Assembly: GCA_018262195.1 (NCBI GenBank)
Contig: JAGTRS010000009.1
Span: 1 to 64,000 of the forward strand
Source of the DNA: Pseudomonadota bacterium
GTDB taxonomy: Bacteria > Pseudomonadota > Gammaproteobacteria > Burkholderiales > Rhodocyclaceae
Direction of reading: 5' to 3'
DNA: 64,000 nucleotides
Shown: positions 41,777 to 50,604 of the stretch, piece by piece
Position numbering within the stretch: the first letter of the stretch is position 1
Layout: each line of letters begins with the position of its first letter
The notes under the pieces: generated by a model
Told to the model about the DNA's origin: nothing
Databases searched by the model: none
Seen by the model: the letters and a program-made list of their open reading frames with translations, nothing else
Program-made: the position numbers and the translations under genes

Positions 41777-42901
41777 TTACCGCGTCGAGCGATGCGTGCG
41801 CACGGCTTGGAGGAGCGCAATGATAAAGAGTGCCAGTCCACAGGCCACAAAAGCACCACCTAGCCGTTCATGCCCTGACAGCAAGGCAAGCGCCGAGGCG
41901 AGGAAAAGCAGGCCACGCCAGGTGCCACTGGCCGCCAGCTTCTGGCGCATCAGGTTACGCGCTGGTATCGTCGGCCCCGGCCAGCGCCAAACTGGCAACA
42001 GCTGGCTGAGCGCACCAGTCACCAATGGCAGCAAGAACCCAGCCCCCCAAGCCAGCAAAGACGGGCGCGTCGGCAATACCCCGGCGCCATGCAGCAGGCC
42101 TGCAACCAGCGTGATCATCAGTCCCATGAGCGCGGCCAGTAACGAAGCCGCCACGCCATCGCGGAGCAGCGACCATGCCCCGAAGCGCCGGATCCACTGC
42201 CCCGCCAGCCCGAGCGCCGCCACCAGCAGTAGCGCAGTTCCCGGCGCAGCAAATGGCCATGCGATGATCGCTCCGGTAGCAATCACCAATGCGCCGGAGG
42301 CCACCAGCCACAAGCGTCGACGCAGCCAGCCGGCAGCTTCCGGATCGGGTTTGCCTAGCGCTGTCGGCAACAGGACAGGCAAGGTACCCAGTGCCGCCAG
42401 ACCGACGAGACCGAGTATGTTGAGATGCATGTGAAAAAGCCGCAGGGCTCGCCAATACGATGGCCAGACCGGAATGAGCAGAATGGCGCTCAAGGCCAGA
42501 ACCAGACAGCCGAGCGCCACACCGTACCAGCGCCATCCCGGGTGGGGCGAGCCGAGGGATGCTCTGGCCCGAAGCGCAATCCAGTTCAACAAGACGCCCG
42601 CCAGAATGAGGTCGAGGGTCGCTGCCGCATAGACAAAATCGTAAGCCAACCAGCCCTGCATGCCGGCCACAGCGACCAGGCCTGTCGCCTGGGCGATCAT
42701 CGGCAATCCAACCAATCGCGGATCGGTATCGCCAGTACGGGTCAGCACCGGCACGAAATGCATCATCGCCGCAAATATCAAGGGCACGATGCCGACGGCA
42801 AACGCCAGATGCGCTACCGCCAAAGGCGAACCCCAACCACTCAACGCCAGCATTGCACTGGCGATCAAGGAAAGAAGGCTGAGGCTCGCGGTCGGTATCA
42901 C
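41777..42901 (-). CDS. Polytopic membrane protein, NnrS/haem-copper oxidase-like
   Basis: A 374-aa protein with about twelve predicted membrane helices, starting with GTG directly after the stop of the DUF2249 gene. Conserved-looking histidines sit in membrane segments (AAMMHFVPVLTRTG and RLFHMHLNILGLVGLAAL), which resembles the haem-binding layout of NnrS and of the haem-copper oxidase subunit I superfamily, but I cannot assign a subfamily. NnrS proteins take part in defence against nitric oxide and often go with DUF2249 genes, so a link to nitrogen-oxide metabolism is inference from context. Confidence 0.65.
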   Translation of the reverse strand: MIPTASLSLLSLIASAMLALSGWGSPLAVAHLAFAVGIVPLIFAAMMHFVPVLTRTGDTDPRLVGLPMIAQATGLVAVAGMQGWLAYDFVYAAATLDLILAGVLLNWIALRARASLGSPHPGWRWYGVALGCLVLALSAILLIPVWPSYWRALRLFHMHLNILGLVGLAALGTLPVLLPTALGKPDPEAAGWLRRRLWLVASGALVIATGAIIAWPFAAPGTALLLVAALGLAGQWIRRFGAWSLLRDGVAASLLAALMGLMITLVAGLLHGAGVLPTRPSLLAWGAGFLLPLVTGALSQLLPVWRWPGPTIPARNLMRQKLAASGTWRGLLFLASALALLSGHERLGGAFVACGLALFIIALLQAVRTHRSTR

Positions 42902-43177
42902 TCAGCCAACAACGGTAAAGTCAATCACGATCGCACCGGGCTCACGCTGCTGGTATTCGATGCTCAGGTGCGGACCATAGCGGTGCTGCAGCTGAGCCAG
43001 AAGCGGCAAGGGATCGTGATCATTGCAAAAGCGCATGGTTTCTCCAGGCTGAAGCGAATCAAGCGCACCGAAAATCGCAGCGTGGCGGAAGCGTTTGGCG
43101 ATACCGCGAGCATCGAATGGATAGAGGGCTTCGGCAGTCGGACGGTCGCATGAGTGAACGTGATGAATGGTTTGCAT
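42902..43177 (-). CDS. DUF2249 domain protein
   Basis: A 91-aa protein. The DUF2249 core is clear in its second half: YPFDARGIAKRFRHAAIF, then LQPGETMRFCNDHDPLPLLAQL and the closing strand GAIVIDFTVV. DUF2249 domains resemble the TusA/SirA fold and are common in denitrification and nitric-oxide response loci. The frame extends to 43312, but the ATG at 43177 has AGGAG 6 bases upstream and fits the domain length. It abuts the membrane protein gene without a gap (TGA then GTG), so the two are co-translated. Confidence 0.8.
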   Translation of the reverse strand: MQTIHHVHSCDRPTAEALYPFDARGIAKRFRHAAIFGALDSLQPGETMRFCNDHDPLPLLAQLQHRYGPHLSIEYQQREPGAIVIDFTVVG

Positions 43178-43308
43178 GGTAGCTCCTGAATTGGCTTGCC
43201 GGGATGGCAATTGGTAGCGATTCTGCCGGGCTACTGCCCCCATTTCCTTGATCCGAATTGGAATAACCCCATCCCGATCAGGCCATCTGCTAAAGACAAC
43301 CGCACCCA

Positions 43309-44403
43309 TCACTTGTCCTTCCCGGACTGGCGCGCCTGATCCAGCGCTTTCCTGATCTTTGCCTTATCCCTGGTCCGCAATCCTTCCACCATCGTTCGCG
43401 AAGCATCACGCCGCTGTTCGGCATAGTGCTTCAAATGCTCAACCGTTTGAGCAGACGGCAAGTTCTCATCCAATGGCAAGGCCAAGAGCTCCTCAAAGCT
43501 TTGGTCGTATCGGTCGGCCACCATGCGCTCAATGGCATCAGCCAGCACGTCTGCGGATACGCCCAGCTTCCCGCCTTGCGACATGAGACTCTCCCAGTTT
43601 CGGGTAATTGCTGCATCCTCCTGGAGAAATTCAACGACCTCCCCGCGAATCAGCTTTTCTTCACTCCAGCGATAGGCTGGCTTCGGAATCTGGCTCACCA
43701 TGACCGAGACAAGAAAGAGCAAAAACAGCCCGGATACCCATCTGCCGAGTTGCGGTCCAGCCTCGACGGCAGGCTCTGACCTGATCAACAGCGCCCCCAT
43801 CAGAACGCCGGCAATCCATCCACCAACGTGGGCGGCGTTGTCGATGCCGGGAACCAGCAATCCGAAAACGATGGTCACCCCGGAAAAACCAATCGCCGCC
43901 CAGAACAACCAGCGGAATTCACCGGGATGGATTCTCGAGCGTTCAAGCCATAGATAACTGAGTAGTGCTCCGTAAATGCCGAAAATGGCACCTGATGCGC
44001 CACCCGATACTGCGGCCCCGGCATTTGCCACCAGCGACAGAAGATTTCCGGCCAGGCCGGCAACCAGATAGATGCCGGCGAATCGCAAGCTACCGTACAT
44101 GCGCTCGACCCACTGGCCGACATCCCACAATGCCCCCATGTTCAGGAGCAGATGCAGGACGCCGAAATGCAGAAAGAGCGCACTCCCGAGTCGCCACCAT
44201 TCACCATCCTGGGTCGCTGGCCCAAAATTGGCGCCCCAAGCCAGCTGGATGGTGTTTTGCGTATGCCAAAGACTCGCGCCGTTGAACAGCATCACTACGA
44301 AAATCAGGACATTAGCGGTGATCAGCAACGGCGTCAGACGCAATTGGGGCATTGCATGGCGAAGCTGGTCGTGAAGTGACGGCATTGTCTCTGCAGATTT
44401 CAA
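43309..44403 (-). CDS. Rhomboid family intramembrane serine protease
   Basis: A 364-aa protein with six to seven membrane helices in the first 220 residues and a soluble helical C-terminal tail of about 130 residues. The catalytic pair is Ser137 in SGGASGAIFGIYG and His192 in NAAHVGGWIAG. The L1-loop region WWRLGSALFLHFGVLHLLLNM is also typical. Rhomboids cleave membrane protein substrates within or near the bilayer; the substrate here is unknown. The charged tail (EHLKHYAEQRRDASR) may recruit substrates. It lies downstream of hom, beyond a terminator. Confidence 0.92.
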   Translation of the reverse strand: MKSAETMPSLHDQLRHAMPQLRLTPLLITANVLIFVVMLFNGASLWHTQNTIQLAWGANFGPATQDGEWWRLGSALFLHFGVLHLLLNMGALWDVGQWVERMYGSLRFAGIYLVAGLAGNLLSLVANAGAAVSGGASGAIFGIYGALLSYLWLERSRIHPGEFRWLFWAAIGFSGVTIVFGLLVPGIDNAAHVGGWIAGVLMGALLIRSEPAVEAGPQLGRWVSGLFLLFLVSVMVSQIPKPAYRWSEEKLIRGEVVEFLQEDAAITRNWESLMSQGGKLGVSADVLADAIERMVADRYDQSFEELLALPLDENLPSAQTVEHLKHYAEQRRDASRTMVEGLRTRDKAKIRKALDQARQSGKDK

Positions 44404-44472
44404 TGAGTACCCAAGCTTGAATTATGCGCGCCCGTTGGCCCAAGAAGCAGACCAGCAAGGCTAACGCCAATA

Positions 44473-44499
44473 AAAACGGGAGCCCGAAGCTCCCGTTTT
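44473..44499 (-). terminator. Intrinsic terminator of hom
   Basis: AAAACGGGAGC (44473-44483) pairs with GCTCCCGTTTT (44489-44499), an 11-bp stem with a 5-base loop and T-rich end in both directions. It lies 21 bases past the hom stop. Confidence 0.85.
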
Positions 44500-44520
44500 C
44501 ATGCATCAGGCAAATCCAGC

Positions 44521-45825
44521 TTACTGCAGCTCTTCCAGACGAATCCGCTTGACCTTGCCCTTCTGGGCAGACAGGCCTTCAATCTTGGCGATGGCCGCAT
44601 CGGCAGCGCTTTCCTTGCAGATATGGGTCAGGATGATGATGTCGGTCTCGCCTTCACCTTCTTCCGGTTCACGCTGCAGCATGGCGTCGATCGAGATCGC
44701 CTGATCGGCCAGAATGCGGGTGATATCGGCCAGCACGCCCGGCTTGTCCTCGACTCGCAAGCGCAGGTAGTAGCCGGTCTCGACTTCGCTCATCGGCAGG
44801 ATTGGCAGGCTGGACATGGCATCCGGCTGAAAGGCCAGGTGCGGAACGCGGTGTGCGGCATCAGCGGTAGCCAGGCGGGTGACGTCGACGATGTCAGCAA
44901 TCACGGCAGAAGCAGTCGGTTCGGCACCGGCGCCCTTGCCGTAATACAGCGTAATTCCGACGGCATCGCCCTTGACCATGACGGCGTTCATCGCGCCTTC
45001 GACGTTGGCCAGCAGGCGCTTGGCCGGAATCAGCGTCGGATGCACGCGCAGCTCAATACCCTTCTCGCGGCGCTTGGCAATGCCGAGCAGCTTGATACGA
45101 TAGCCCAGTTGCTCGGCATACTTGATGTCGGAGGCCTCCAGCTTGGTGATGCCTTCAATGTAAGCCTTGTCGAACTGGACCGGAATGCCGTAGGCGATGG
45201 AAGCAATCAGCGTTGCCTTGTGGGCAGCATCGACACCTTCGATATCGAAGGTCGGATCGGCTTCGGCGTAACCCAGACGCTGAGCTTCTTTCAGCACGTC
45301 GTCGAAGGACAGGCCCTTGTCGCGCATTTCGGACAGGATGAAGTTGGTCGTGCCGTTGATGATGCCGGCCGCCCATTCGATACGGTTGGCGGTCAGGCCT
45401 TCGCGCAGCGCCTTGATGATGGGGATGCCGCCGGCCACGGCAGCTTCGAAGGCAACCATGACGCCCTTCTGCTGGGCAGCCGTGAAAATCTCGGTGCCAT
45501 GCACAGCGAGCAACGCCTTATTGGCCGTAACGACGTGCTTGCCATTGGCGATGGCCTGCATGACCACTTCCTTGGCCACGCCGTAGCCGCCGATCAGCTC
45601 AACGATGATGTCGATTTCCGGGTCATTGACTAGCGAGAAAGCGTCATCGGTAACACGTGCTGCACCACCAGTAATTTGCTTGGCGAGTGCAACATTCTTA
45701 TCGGCCACGGCCGTAATGCGAATCGGACGGCCGGCACGACGGGTAATTTCTTCCTCGTTGCGCTTGAGAACGGTCCAGGTGCCACCGCCGACGGTGCCGA
45801 TGCCGATAAGGCCAACATTGAGTTT
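44521..45825 (-). CDS. hom: Homoserine dehydrogenase, start codon missing at the alaA junction
   Basis: Reduces aspartate semialdehyde to homoserine. The C-terminus carries an ACT domain (VEDKPGVLADITRILADQAIS), and the catalytic part has GIINGTTNFIL and the AEADPTFDIEGVDAAHK segment. The family N-terminus is readable in frame from about 45825 as KLNVGLIGIGTVGGG, the NAD(P)-binding Rossmann motif. There is no ATG, GTG or TTG between an in-frame stop at 45865-45867 and this motif; the first canonical start is a GTG at 45708, which would delete the cofactor site. The frame is otherwise intact. The upstream alaA gene reads through into this region in another frame. A small deletion or assembly error at the junction is likely. 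Confidence 0.85.
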   Translation of the reverse strand, partial: KLNVGLIGIGTVGGGTWTVLKRNEEEITRRAGRPIRITAVADKNVALAKQITGGAARVTDDAFSLVNDPEIDIIVELIGGYGVAKEVVMQAIANGKHVVTANKALLAVHGTEIFTAAQQKGVMVAFEAAVAGGIPIIKALREGLTANRIEWAAGIINGTTNFILSEMRDKGLSFDDVLKEAQRLGYAEADPTFDIEGVDAAHKATLIASIAYGIPVQFDKAYIEGITKLEASDIKYAEQLGYRIKLLGIAKRREKGIELRVHPTLIPAKRLLANVEGAMNAVMVKGDAVGITLYYGKGAGAEPTASAVIADIVDVTRLATADAAHRVPHLAFQPDAMSSLPILPMSEVETGYYLRLRVEDKPGVLADITRILADQAISIDAMLQREPEEGEGETDIIILTHICKESAADAAIAKIEGLSAQKGKVKRIRLEELQ

Positions 45826-47024
45826 TCGAGGAAACGGGCGATACGGCCGATGGCCTCCCGCAGATCATCTTCGTGAGGCAGGAAGACGAGACGGAAATGG
45901 TCAGGATGAGGCCAGTTGAAGCCTGTCCCCTGAACCAGCAGCACTTTTTCTTCCTGCAGCAGCTCGGAAATGAACTGCTGGTCGTTCTTGATCGGATAGA
46001 CCTTCGGATCAAGCTTCGGGAACATGTACAGTGCCGCCTTGGGCTTGACGCAGCTAACGCCTGGAATGGCCGTGATCAGTTCATGGGCGATATCGCGCTG
46101 ACGGCGCAGGCGGCCGCCATCCTTGATCAGGTCGTTGATGCTCTGGTAGCCACCCAGCGCCGTTTGGATGCCGTGCTGACCCGGTGCATTGGCGCACAGG
46201 CGCATCGAGGCCAGCATATCCAGGCCTTCGATATAGTCCTTGGCATGGCGCTTGTCGCCCGAAACCACCATCCAGCCAGCGCGGTAGCCGCAGGAACGAT
46301 AGTTCTTCGACAGCCCGTTGAAGGTGATCATCAGCACATCCTCGGCCAGCGAGGCAATCGACGTATGCTGCGCATCGTCGTAAAGCACCTTGTCGTACAC
46401 CTCGTCGGCGTAGATGGTCAGGTGATGCTGTCGGGCGATATCGATGATTTCGCAGAGCAGATCATCCGGATACAGGGCGCCGGTCGGGTTGTTCGGGTTG
46501 ATCAGCACGATCGCCTTGGTATGGGCGTTGATCTTGCTGCGGATATCGTCCAGATCGGGCAACCAGCCCTTGCTCTCGTCGCACAGGTAGTGCTTTGGCG
46601 TACCGCCTGAGAGGCTGATTGCTGCTGTCCACAGCGGGTAGTCCGGAGCAGGCACCAGCACTTCGTCACCGGCGTCGAGCAGCGCATTCATCGCCATCAC
46701 GATCAGTTCGGAAACACCGTTGCCGACATAGATGTCTTCCAGCGTCACGCCCTTGATACCCTTTTGCTGGGTGTAGTGCATGATCGCCTTGCGTGCCGCA
46801 AAAATACCCTTCGAATCGGTATACCCTGCCGCGTTCGGCAGGTTGCGGATCATGTCCTGCTGGATTTCTTCGGGCGAATCGAAACCGAACGCGGCCAGGT
46901 TGCCGATGTTCAGCTTGATGATCTTGTGCCCCTCTTCCTCCATCTGCTTGGCTTTTTGCAGCACAGGGCCGCGAATGTCGTAACAGACGTTGGCGAGTTT
47001 GGCGGATTTCTTGACGTGTTTCAT
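45630..47024 (-). CDS. alaA: AlaA-type PLP aminotransferase, reading past its normal end
   Basis: A class I/II aminotransferase of the AlaA (glutamate-pyruvate) type. It starts at the ATG at 47024 (MKHVKKSAKLANVCYDIRGP), and shows GYTDSKGIFAARKAI, LINPNNPTGALY, ADEVYDKVLYD and the PLP lysine in FNGLSKNYRSCGYRAGW. The normal C-terminus comes at about 45819 (IARFLENS, about 402 residues). No stop follows; the frame continues for about 60 residues of non-family sequence read out of frame from hom, to a stop at 45630. It normally precedes hom in betaproteobacteria. A loss of its stop together with the hom start is the simplest reading. Confidence 0.88.
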   Translation of the reverse strand: MKHVKKSAKLANVCYDIRGPVLQKAKQMEEEGHKIIKLNIGNLAAFGFDSPEEIQQDMIRNLPNAAGYTDSKGIFAARKAIMHYTQQKGIKGVTLEDIYVGNGVSELIVMAMNALLDAGDEVLVPAPDYPLWTAAISLSGGTPKHYLCDESKGWLPDLDDIRSKINAHTKAIVLINPNNPTGALYPDDLLCEIIDIARQHHLTIYADEVYDKVLYDDAQHTSIASLAEDVLMITFNGLSKNYRSCGYRAGWMVVSGDKRHAKDYIEGLDMLASMRLCANAPGQHGIQTALGGYQSINDLIKDGGRLRRQRDIAHELITAIPGVSCVKPKAALYMFPKLDPKVYPIKNDQQFISELLQEEKVLLVQGTGFNWPHPDHFRLVFLPHEDDLREAIGRIARFLENSMLALSASAPSAVAPGPFSSATRKKLPVVPAVRFALRPWPIRMLHSPSKLLVVQHVLPMTLSR

Positions 47025-47046
47025 GCGAATCTTCCGGCGTGGCGGC

Positions 47047-47073
47047 TTGGCCCACAAAGGCCAAAGGTATAAT
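47047..47073 (+). promoter_or_regulatory. Candidate sigma-70 promoter of the Mth938-like gene
   Basis: TATAAT at 47068-47073, with TTGGCC at 47047-47052 and a 15-base spacer, slightly short. It lies 58 bases before the GTG start at 47131, in the divergent region with alaA. Confidence 0.4.
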
Positions 47074-47130
47074 CCTACTTTATCGCATGGTGCACCGCAA
47101 TTTCGGCGGGCTTTTCGGAATGATCGCGCA

Positions 47131-47502
47131 GTGAAACTTCACATCCCCAATACCGCTGGTCTCAACCTGTTCACCGCTTACGGCGAGGACTATATTGCGG
47201 TCAATCAGGAAAAATACAGCACCAATCTGATCCTGCTGCCGGAGTCGATCATTCCCGACTGGACCTCGGCAAAGCTTGAATCGCTGACCGAAGCAGACAT
47301 GCAGCGACTGCTTGAACTGGGGACGGAAATCATCCTGCTTGGCACCGGTAGCCGACTGCGTTTCCCGCCTGGCGCCCTGCTCCGCCCATTCGCCGCAGCC
47401 GGGATTGGGCTGGATGTGATGGACCTACAAGCCGCCTGTCGCACCTACAACATCCTTGCAGCCGAGGGCCGCAAAGTCGCAGCAGCCCTCCTCTTCGACT
47501 GA
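47131..47502 (+). CDS. Mth938-like (DUF498/NDUFAF3-type) protein
   Basis: A 123-aa protein of the Mth938-like family, related to the mitochondrial complex I assembly factor NDUFAF3. The family pattern is visible: LNLFTAYGEDYIAVNQEKYSTNLILLPES (key parts), then EIILLGTGSRLRFPP and a last helix-strand unit IGLDVMDLQAACRTYNILAAEGRKVAAALL. It starts with GTG at 47131; no ATG is available near the family start. The bacterial function is unknown. Its stop is immediately next to the stop of the convergent manC gene. Confidence 0.85.
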   Translation: MKLHIPNTAGLNLFTAYGEDYIAVNQEKYSTNLILLPESIIPDWTSAKLESLTEADMQRLLELGTEIILLGTGSRLRFPPGALLRPFAAAGIGLDVMDLQAACRTYNILAAEGRKVAAALLFD

Positions 47503-48954
47503 TCAGTTGCGCCCGTAGGTATCTTCGAAGCGGACGATGTCGTCCTCGCCGAGATAGCTGCCTGACTGAACCTCGATCATTTCGAGCGGCACGATCCCCG
47601 GATTCTCCAGACGGTGCTTGGTACCCAGCGGAATGTAGGTCGACTGGTTTTCAGAAACCAGAAACGCCTCATCACCCTTGGTCACCTTCGCCGTGCCGGT
47701 GACGACGATCCAGTGCTCGGCCCGATGGTGGTGCATCTGCAGTGACAACGACGCCCCGGGCTTCACGCAGATCCGTTTAACCTGGAATCGCTGACCTGAA
47801 TCGACCCCATCGTACCATCCCCAAGGCCGATGAATCTTGCGATGCCATTGCGCCACCGAGCGCTTCTCAGCCTTCAGGCGATCAACAATCTTTTTGACAT
47901 CCTGCGTCGCGTCATGGTGGGCCACCAGTACGGCATCGTTGGTTTCAACGACGACCAGATCATTGAGACCAATACAGGTCACCAGGCGACTTTCGGAAAA
48001 CGCCAAGGTGTTCTGACAGGACTCGAGCATCACATCGCCCCGCACCGCATTTCCAGCGCCGCACTTGGGCAACACCTTCCAGAGCGCATCCCAGGCCCCC
48101 ACATCGGACCAACCGGCCGAAAGCGGGATGACCGCACTTTTCGGCAAGTTTTCCTGCCCTCCAGATAGGCGCTCCATGACCGCATAGTCGATGGAATCCG
48201 ACGGACAGCACTCAAACTCGGCACGATCAACCCGCACAAAGTCGCCGTCCTGGCTAACGCCAGTCAAAGCCTTGGTACAGGCGGCCAGGATATCCGGCCG
48301 GCAAATCTCCAGCGCAGACAACCAAGTCGACGCCCGCAGCACAAAAATGCCGCTATTCCAAAGATAGTCACCTGAATCCAGATAAGTTTGAGCTGTTTCA
48401 CGGTCCGGCTTCTCGACAAACCGACGGAGGGAGAATGCCTCGCCCTCACTGGCTATACCAGTTCCACGCTGGATGTAGCCGTAGCCTGTCTCAGGGCAAT
48501 CCGGTGTGATGCCGAAAGTTACGGCAAGTCCTTGTTCAGCGAGTTTCACCGCATTGGCAACGGCGCCCCGGAAAACATCCCTCTCCAGAATCACATGATC
48601 AGCCGGCATGACCACCAGAACGGGATCATCGCCATTTTCCCGAGCCAGCAAGGCAGCCAGCGTGAGCGCCGGTGCGGTATTCCGACCAAATGGCTCAAGC
48701 AATATCTGCCCATGTTTTCCCAGCACACGAAGCTGTTCAGCCACCACAAACCGATGCTCTTCATTGCAGACAAGAAGCGGCTCAGACAATCCAGCTAGCC
48801 CATCAAGGCGCCCTACCGTCTCCTGCAACATCGAATCATCACCAACCAGCGGCAACAACTGCTTGGGATATTTTTCTCGGGACAACGGCCACAGACGGGT
48901 TCCAGAACCACCGGAAAGGACAACTGGAATTACTTTATTCATATTTAAATTCAT
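47503..48954 (-). CDS. manC: Mannose-1-phosphate guanylyltransferase/mannose-6-phosphate isomerase
   Basis: A 483-aa bifunctional enzyme (AlgA/ManC/CpsB type) that makes GDP-mannose for polysaccharides. The N-terminal nucleotidyltransferase domain opens VVLSGGSGTRLWPLSREKYP and includes FVEKPD. The C-terminal cupin domain (type II phosphomannose isomerase) shows RPWGWYDGVDSG and KPGASLSLQMHHHRAEHW. The start may be the ATG at 48954 or four codons later at 48942 (MNKVIPV). It lies 17 bp downstream of the LolA-like gene on the same strand. GDP-mannose would feed the exopolysaccharide locus that follows. Confidence 0.95.
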   Translation of the reverse strand: MNLNMNKVIPVVLSGGSGTRLWPLSREKYPKQLLPLVGDDSMLQETVGRLDGLAGLSEPLLVCNEEHRFVVAEQLRVLGKHGQILLEPFGRNTAPALTLAALLARENGDDPVLVVMPADHVILERDVFRGAVANAVKLAEQGLAVTFGITPDCPETGYGYIQRGTGIASEGEAFSLRRFVEKPDRETAQTYLDSGDYLWNSGIFVLRASTWLSALEICRPDILAACTKALTGVSQDGDFVRVDRAEFECCPSDSIDYAVMERLSGGQENLPKSAVIPLSAGWSDVGAWDALWKVLPKCGAGNAVRGDVMLESCQNTLAFSESRLVTCIGLNDLVVVETNDAVLVAHHDATQDVKKIVDRLKAEKRSVAQWHRKIHRPWGWYDGVDSGQRFQVKRICVKPGASLSLQMHHHRAEHWIVVTGTAKVTKGDEAFLVSENQSTYIPLGTKHRLENPGIVPLEMIEVQSGSYLGEDDIVRFEDTYGRN

Positions 48955-48971
48955 CTAATTAAATTAATTAT

Positions 48972-49772
48972 TTAATCTAATTTCTTAAGATAATCTTTAG
49001 TAAAAATTTTGTCGGGCAAATCACGCAATTTCATCTCACTGTACTCAAGCACTGACTTTTCGCCAATCCTTAATGCATCCTCCATAACCAAGCGAGTCGG
49101 GCGAATCCGACCAGCCAAGGTCTGGAAGTTCTCGTAGCTGCATTTCTTCATCAGGCGATTGGATAGGGAATAGAACTCAGCCTTCAAGGGCCACGACGAT
49201 TTCTCATTAACCCAATAAACTACGCGTTGGTAGGTAACACTTCGATCAACAGCATTCAATTCAAGCACGTGAAATCTGTCGTTGCCGATAGTCTCACTGC
49301 GCAAGATTCGTGGATTGTAATCACCGGAAAAATTAGCTCGCGCCAAATCGCCATTCGCCACCTGTCCGGTCAAACGCTGGGCGAGCGAAATACGAACTGG
49401 CTGAGAAACTTCCGGCATAAAGACCCAAAGATCACGACCTTTCATCAGGATGATTTGCCCGCGCTCCGAAGCGGGCTCAGTCACCATGACAACTGTGTTC
49501 TCGTTTCCTTTGGAAAGCACCCGGAATTTGCGCATATCCGCGTCTTTGTCTGGTCGAGATGAATTTATTACAATGTCAACCTGAAAGCCTTCGGATGGGA
49601 AACGAACCTTGTCCGCCTTTTCCACTATACTGCGTGCGAGAGCATCATCAGCTGACGTAGAACTGGTACCTGCGTCTTGCGCCAACGCAGTCAATGACTG
49701 GAGCAAGAAGAAAAGGCCAGACGCGAGAGCAAGACTCCATCTGCCATTTCGAGAACTATCTTTACGCACCAT
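48972..49772 (-). CDS. LolA-like outer membrane lipoprotein-sorting family protein
   Basis: A 266-aa periplasmic protein. It begins at the ATG at 49772 with a signal peptide (residues about 12-33, ending ALAQ) and continues as a LolA-like beta sheet: EGFQVDIVINSSRPDKDADMRKF (key parts), ILMKGRDLWVFMPEVSQPVRIS, and VVYWVNEKSSWPLKAEFYS. This group, annotated as outer membrane lipoprotein-sorting protein, is distinct from LolA itself and often lies with RND or ABC membrane proteins and DUF1302 proteins. It is divergent from the ABC ATPase gene (51 bp apart). It may carry a lipid or lipoprotein across the periplasm. Confidence 0.82.
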   Translation of the reverse strand: MVRKDSSRNGRWSLALASGLFFLLQSLTALAQDAGTSSTSADDALARSIVEKADKVRFPSEGFQVDIVINSSRPDKDADMRKFRVLSKGNENTVVMVTEPASERGQIILMKGRDLWVFMPEVSQPVRISLAQRLTGQVANGDLARANFSGDYNPRILRSETIGNDRFHVLELNAVDRSVTYQRVVYWVNEKSSWPLKAEFYSLSNRLMKKCSYENFQTLAGRIRPTRLVMEDALRIGEKSVLEYSEMKLRDLPDKIFTKDYLKKLD

Positions 49773-49823
49773 GATTATTCTCCTTCCGTATTCCGATATA
49801 ACCACTGTCCGCGGTAACCGACC

Positions 49824-50573
49824 ATGAGTGTTGTCCGAGTCGAACACGTCTTTAAGGATTATCAACTCGGCGAGCAAACCGTCCAGGCGCTCCATGATAT
49901 TACATGGTCCATTGATGCCGGCGTCTTTCTCGCTATATCAGGCCCATCAGGCAGTGGAAAGACCACGCTGCTAAACCTGATTGGCTGTATCGATACCCCG
50001 ACCCGCGGCAAGATTTTCATTAACGAAGAAGACGTCTCGGAAAAATCCCCTAATGAGTTAGCTGACCTGAGAGCGCGCTCGATTGGCTTTATTTTCCAGA
50101 CATTCAATCTGCTCCCAGTCCTTTCCGCCGCCGAAAATGTCGAATACCCCCTGCTTCGTCGCCCTGATATCTCGGCCGAAGAACGCCAAAAACGGGTCGA
50201 CTATTTTCTCGACATGGTCGGCTTGAGCAAATTTTCAGACCATCGCCCCAATCAATTAAGTGGTGGCCAAAGACAACGGGTCGCTATCGCCCGCGCCTTG
50301 GTCATCAAGCCCAGTATCGTCCTTGCCGACGAACCGACGGCCAATCTGGACAAGGCGACGGGAAGGGAAATTTTGACGCTGATGAAACAGATCAATCGTC
50401 ACCTTAAAACCACCTTCATCTTCTCCACCCACGATCAAAAAGTTATTGATCGCGCTGACCGTTTGGTCCAAATGGAAGATGGCTACATCACAGCCTTCGG
50501 GGTTCGCAACGAAGGTGAAAAAACATGGAATCTGGCCAAAATTCGCACCCTGCCGGATCCGGACGCCGAATAA
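49824..50573 (+). CDS. ABC transporter ATP-binding protein, LolD/MacB family
   Basis: A 249-aa ATPase. Walker A is [16 protein letters not shown], the Q-loop is in [13 protein letters not shown], the signature is [15 protein letters not shown] and Walker B is [16 protein letters not shown], with the H-loop in FSTHDQKVI. This is the LolD/MacB/FtsE type, which works with FtsX-like permeases; two such permeases are encoded 3.6-6 kb away on the opposite strand. It is followed 31 bp later by an outer-membrane protein gene. It most likely powers extraction or export of an envelope component. Confidence 0.93.
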   Translation: MSVVRVEHVFKDYQLGEQTVQALHDITWSIDAGVFLAISGPSGSGKTTLLNLIGCIDTPTRGKIFINEEDVSEKSPNELADLRARSIGFIFQTFNLLPVLSAAENVEYPLLRRPDISAEERQKRVDYFLDMVGLSKFSDHRPNQLSGGQRQRVAIARALVIKPSIVLADEPTANLDKATGREILTLMKQINRHLKTTFIFSTHDQKVIDRADRLVQMEDGYITAFGVRNEGEKTWNLAKIRTLPDPDAE

Positions 50574-50604
50574 TGCCGCCTCGCCGCAACATCAGGAAAT
50601 ACAC

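Noticed and set aside
41253..42434. 393-codon open frame on the plus strand
   Set aside because: Antisense to thrC and the membrane protein; composition is Pro/Ser/Arg-rich and typical of a shadow frame.
43240..43262. FNR/DNR-like site (TTGAT...) upstream of the DUF2249 gene
   Set aside because: Only the left half (TTGAT) fits; the right half reads ATTGG instead of ATCAA.
45810..45835. Programmed -1 frameshift joining alaA and hom
   Set aside because: The frame relation is -1, but no X-XXY-YYZ slippery heptamer is present and a fused aminotransferase-dehydrogenase is not known; a small deletion explains the data better.
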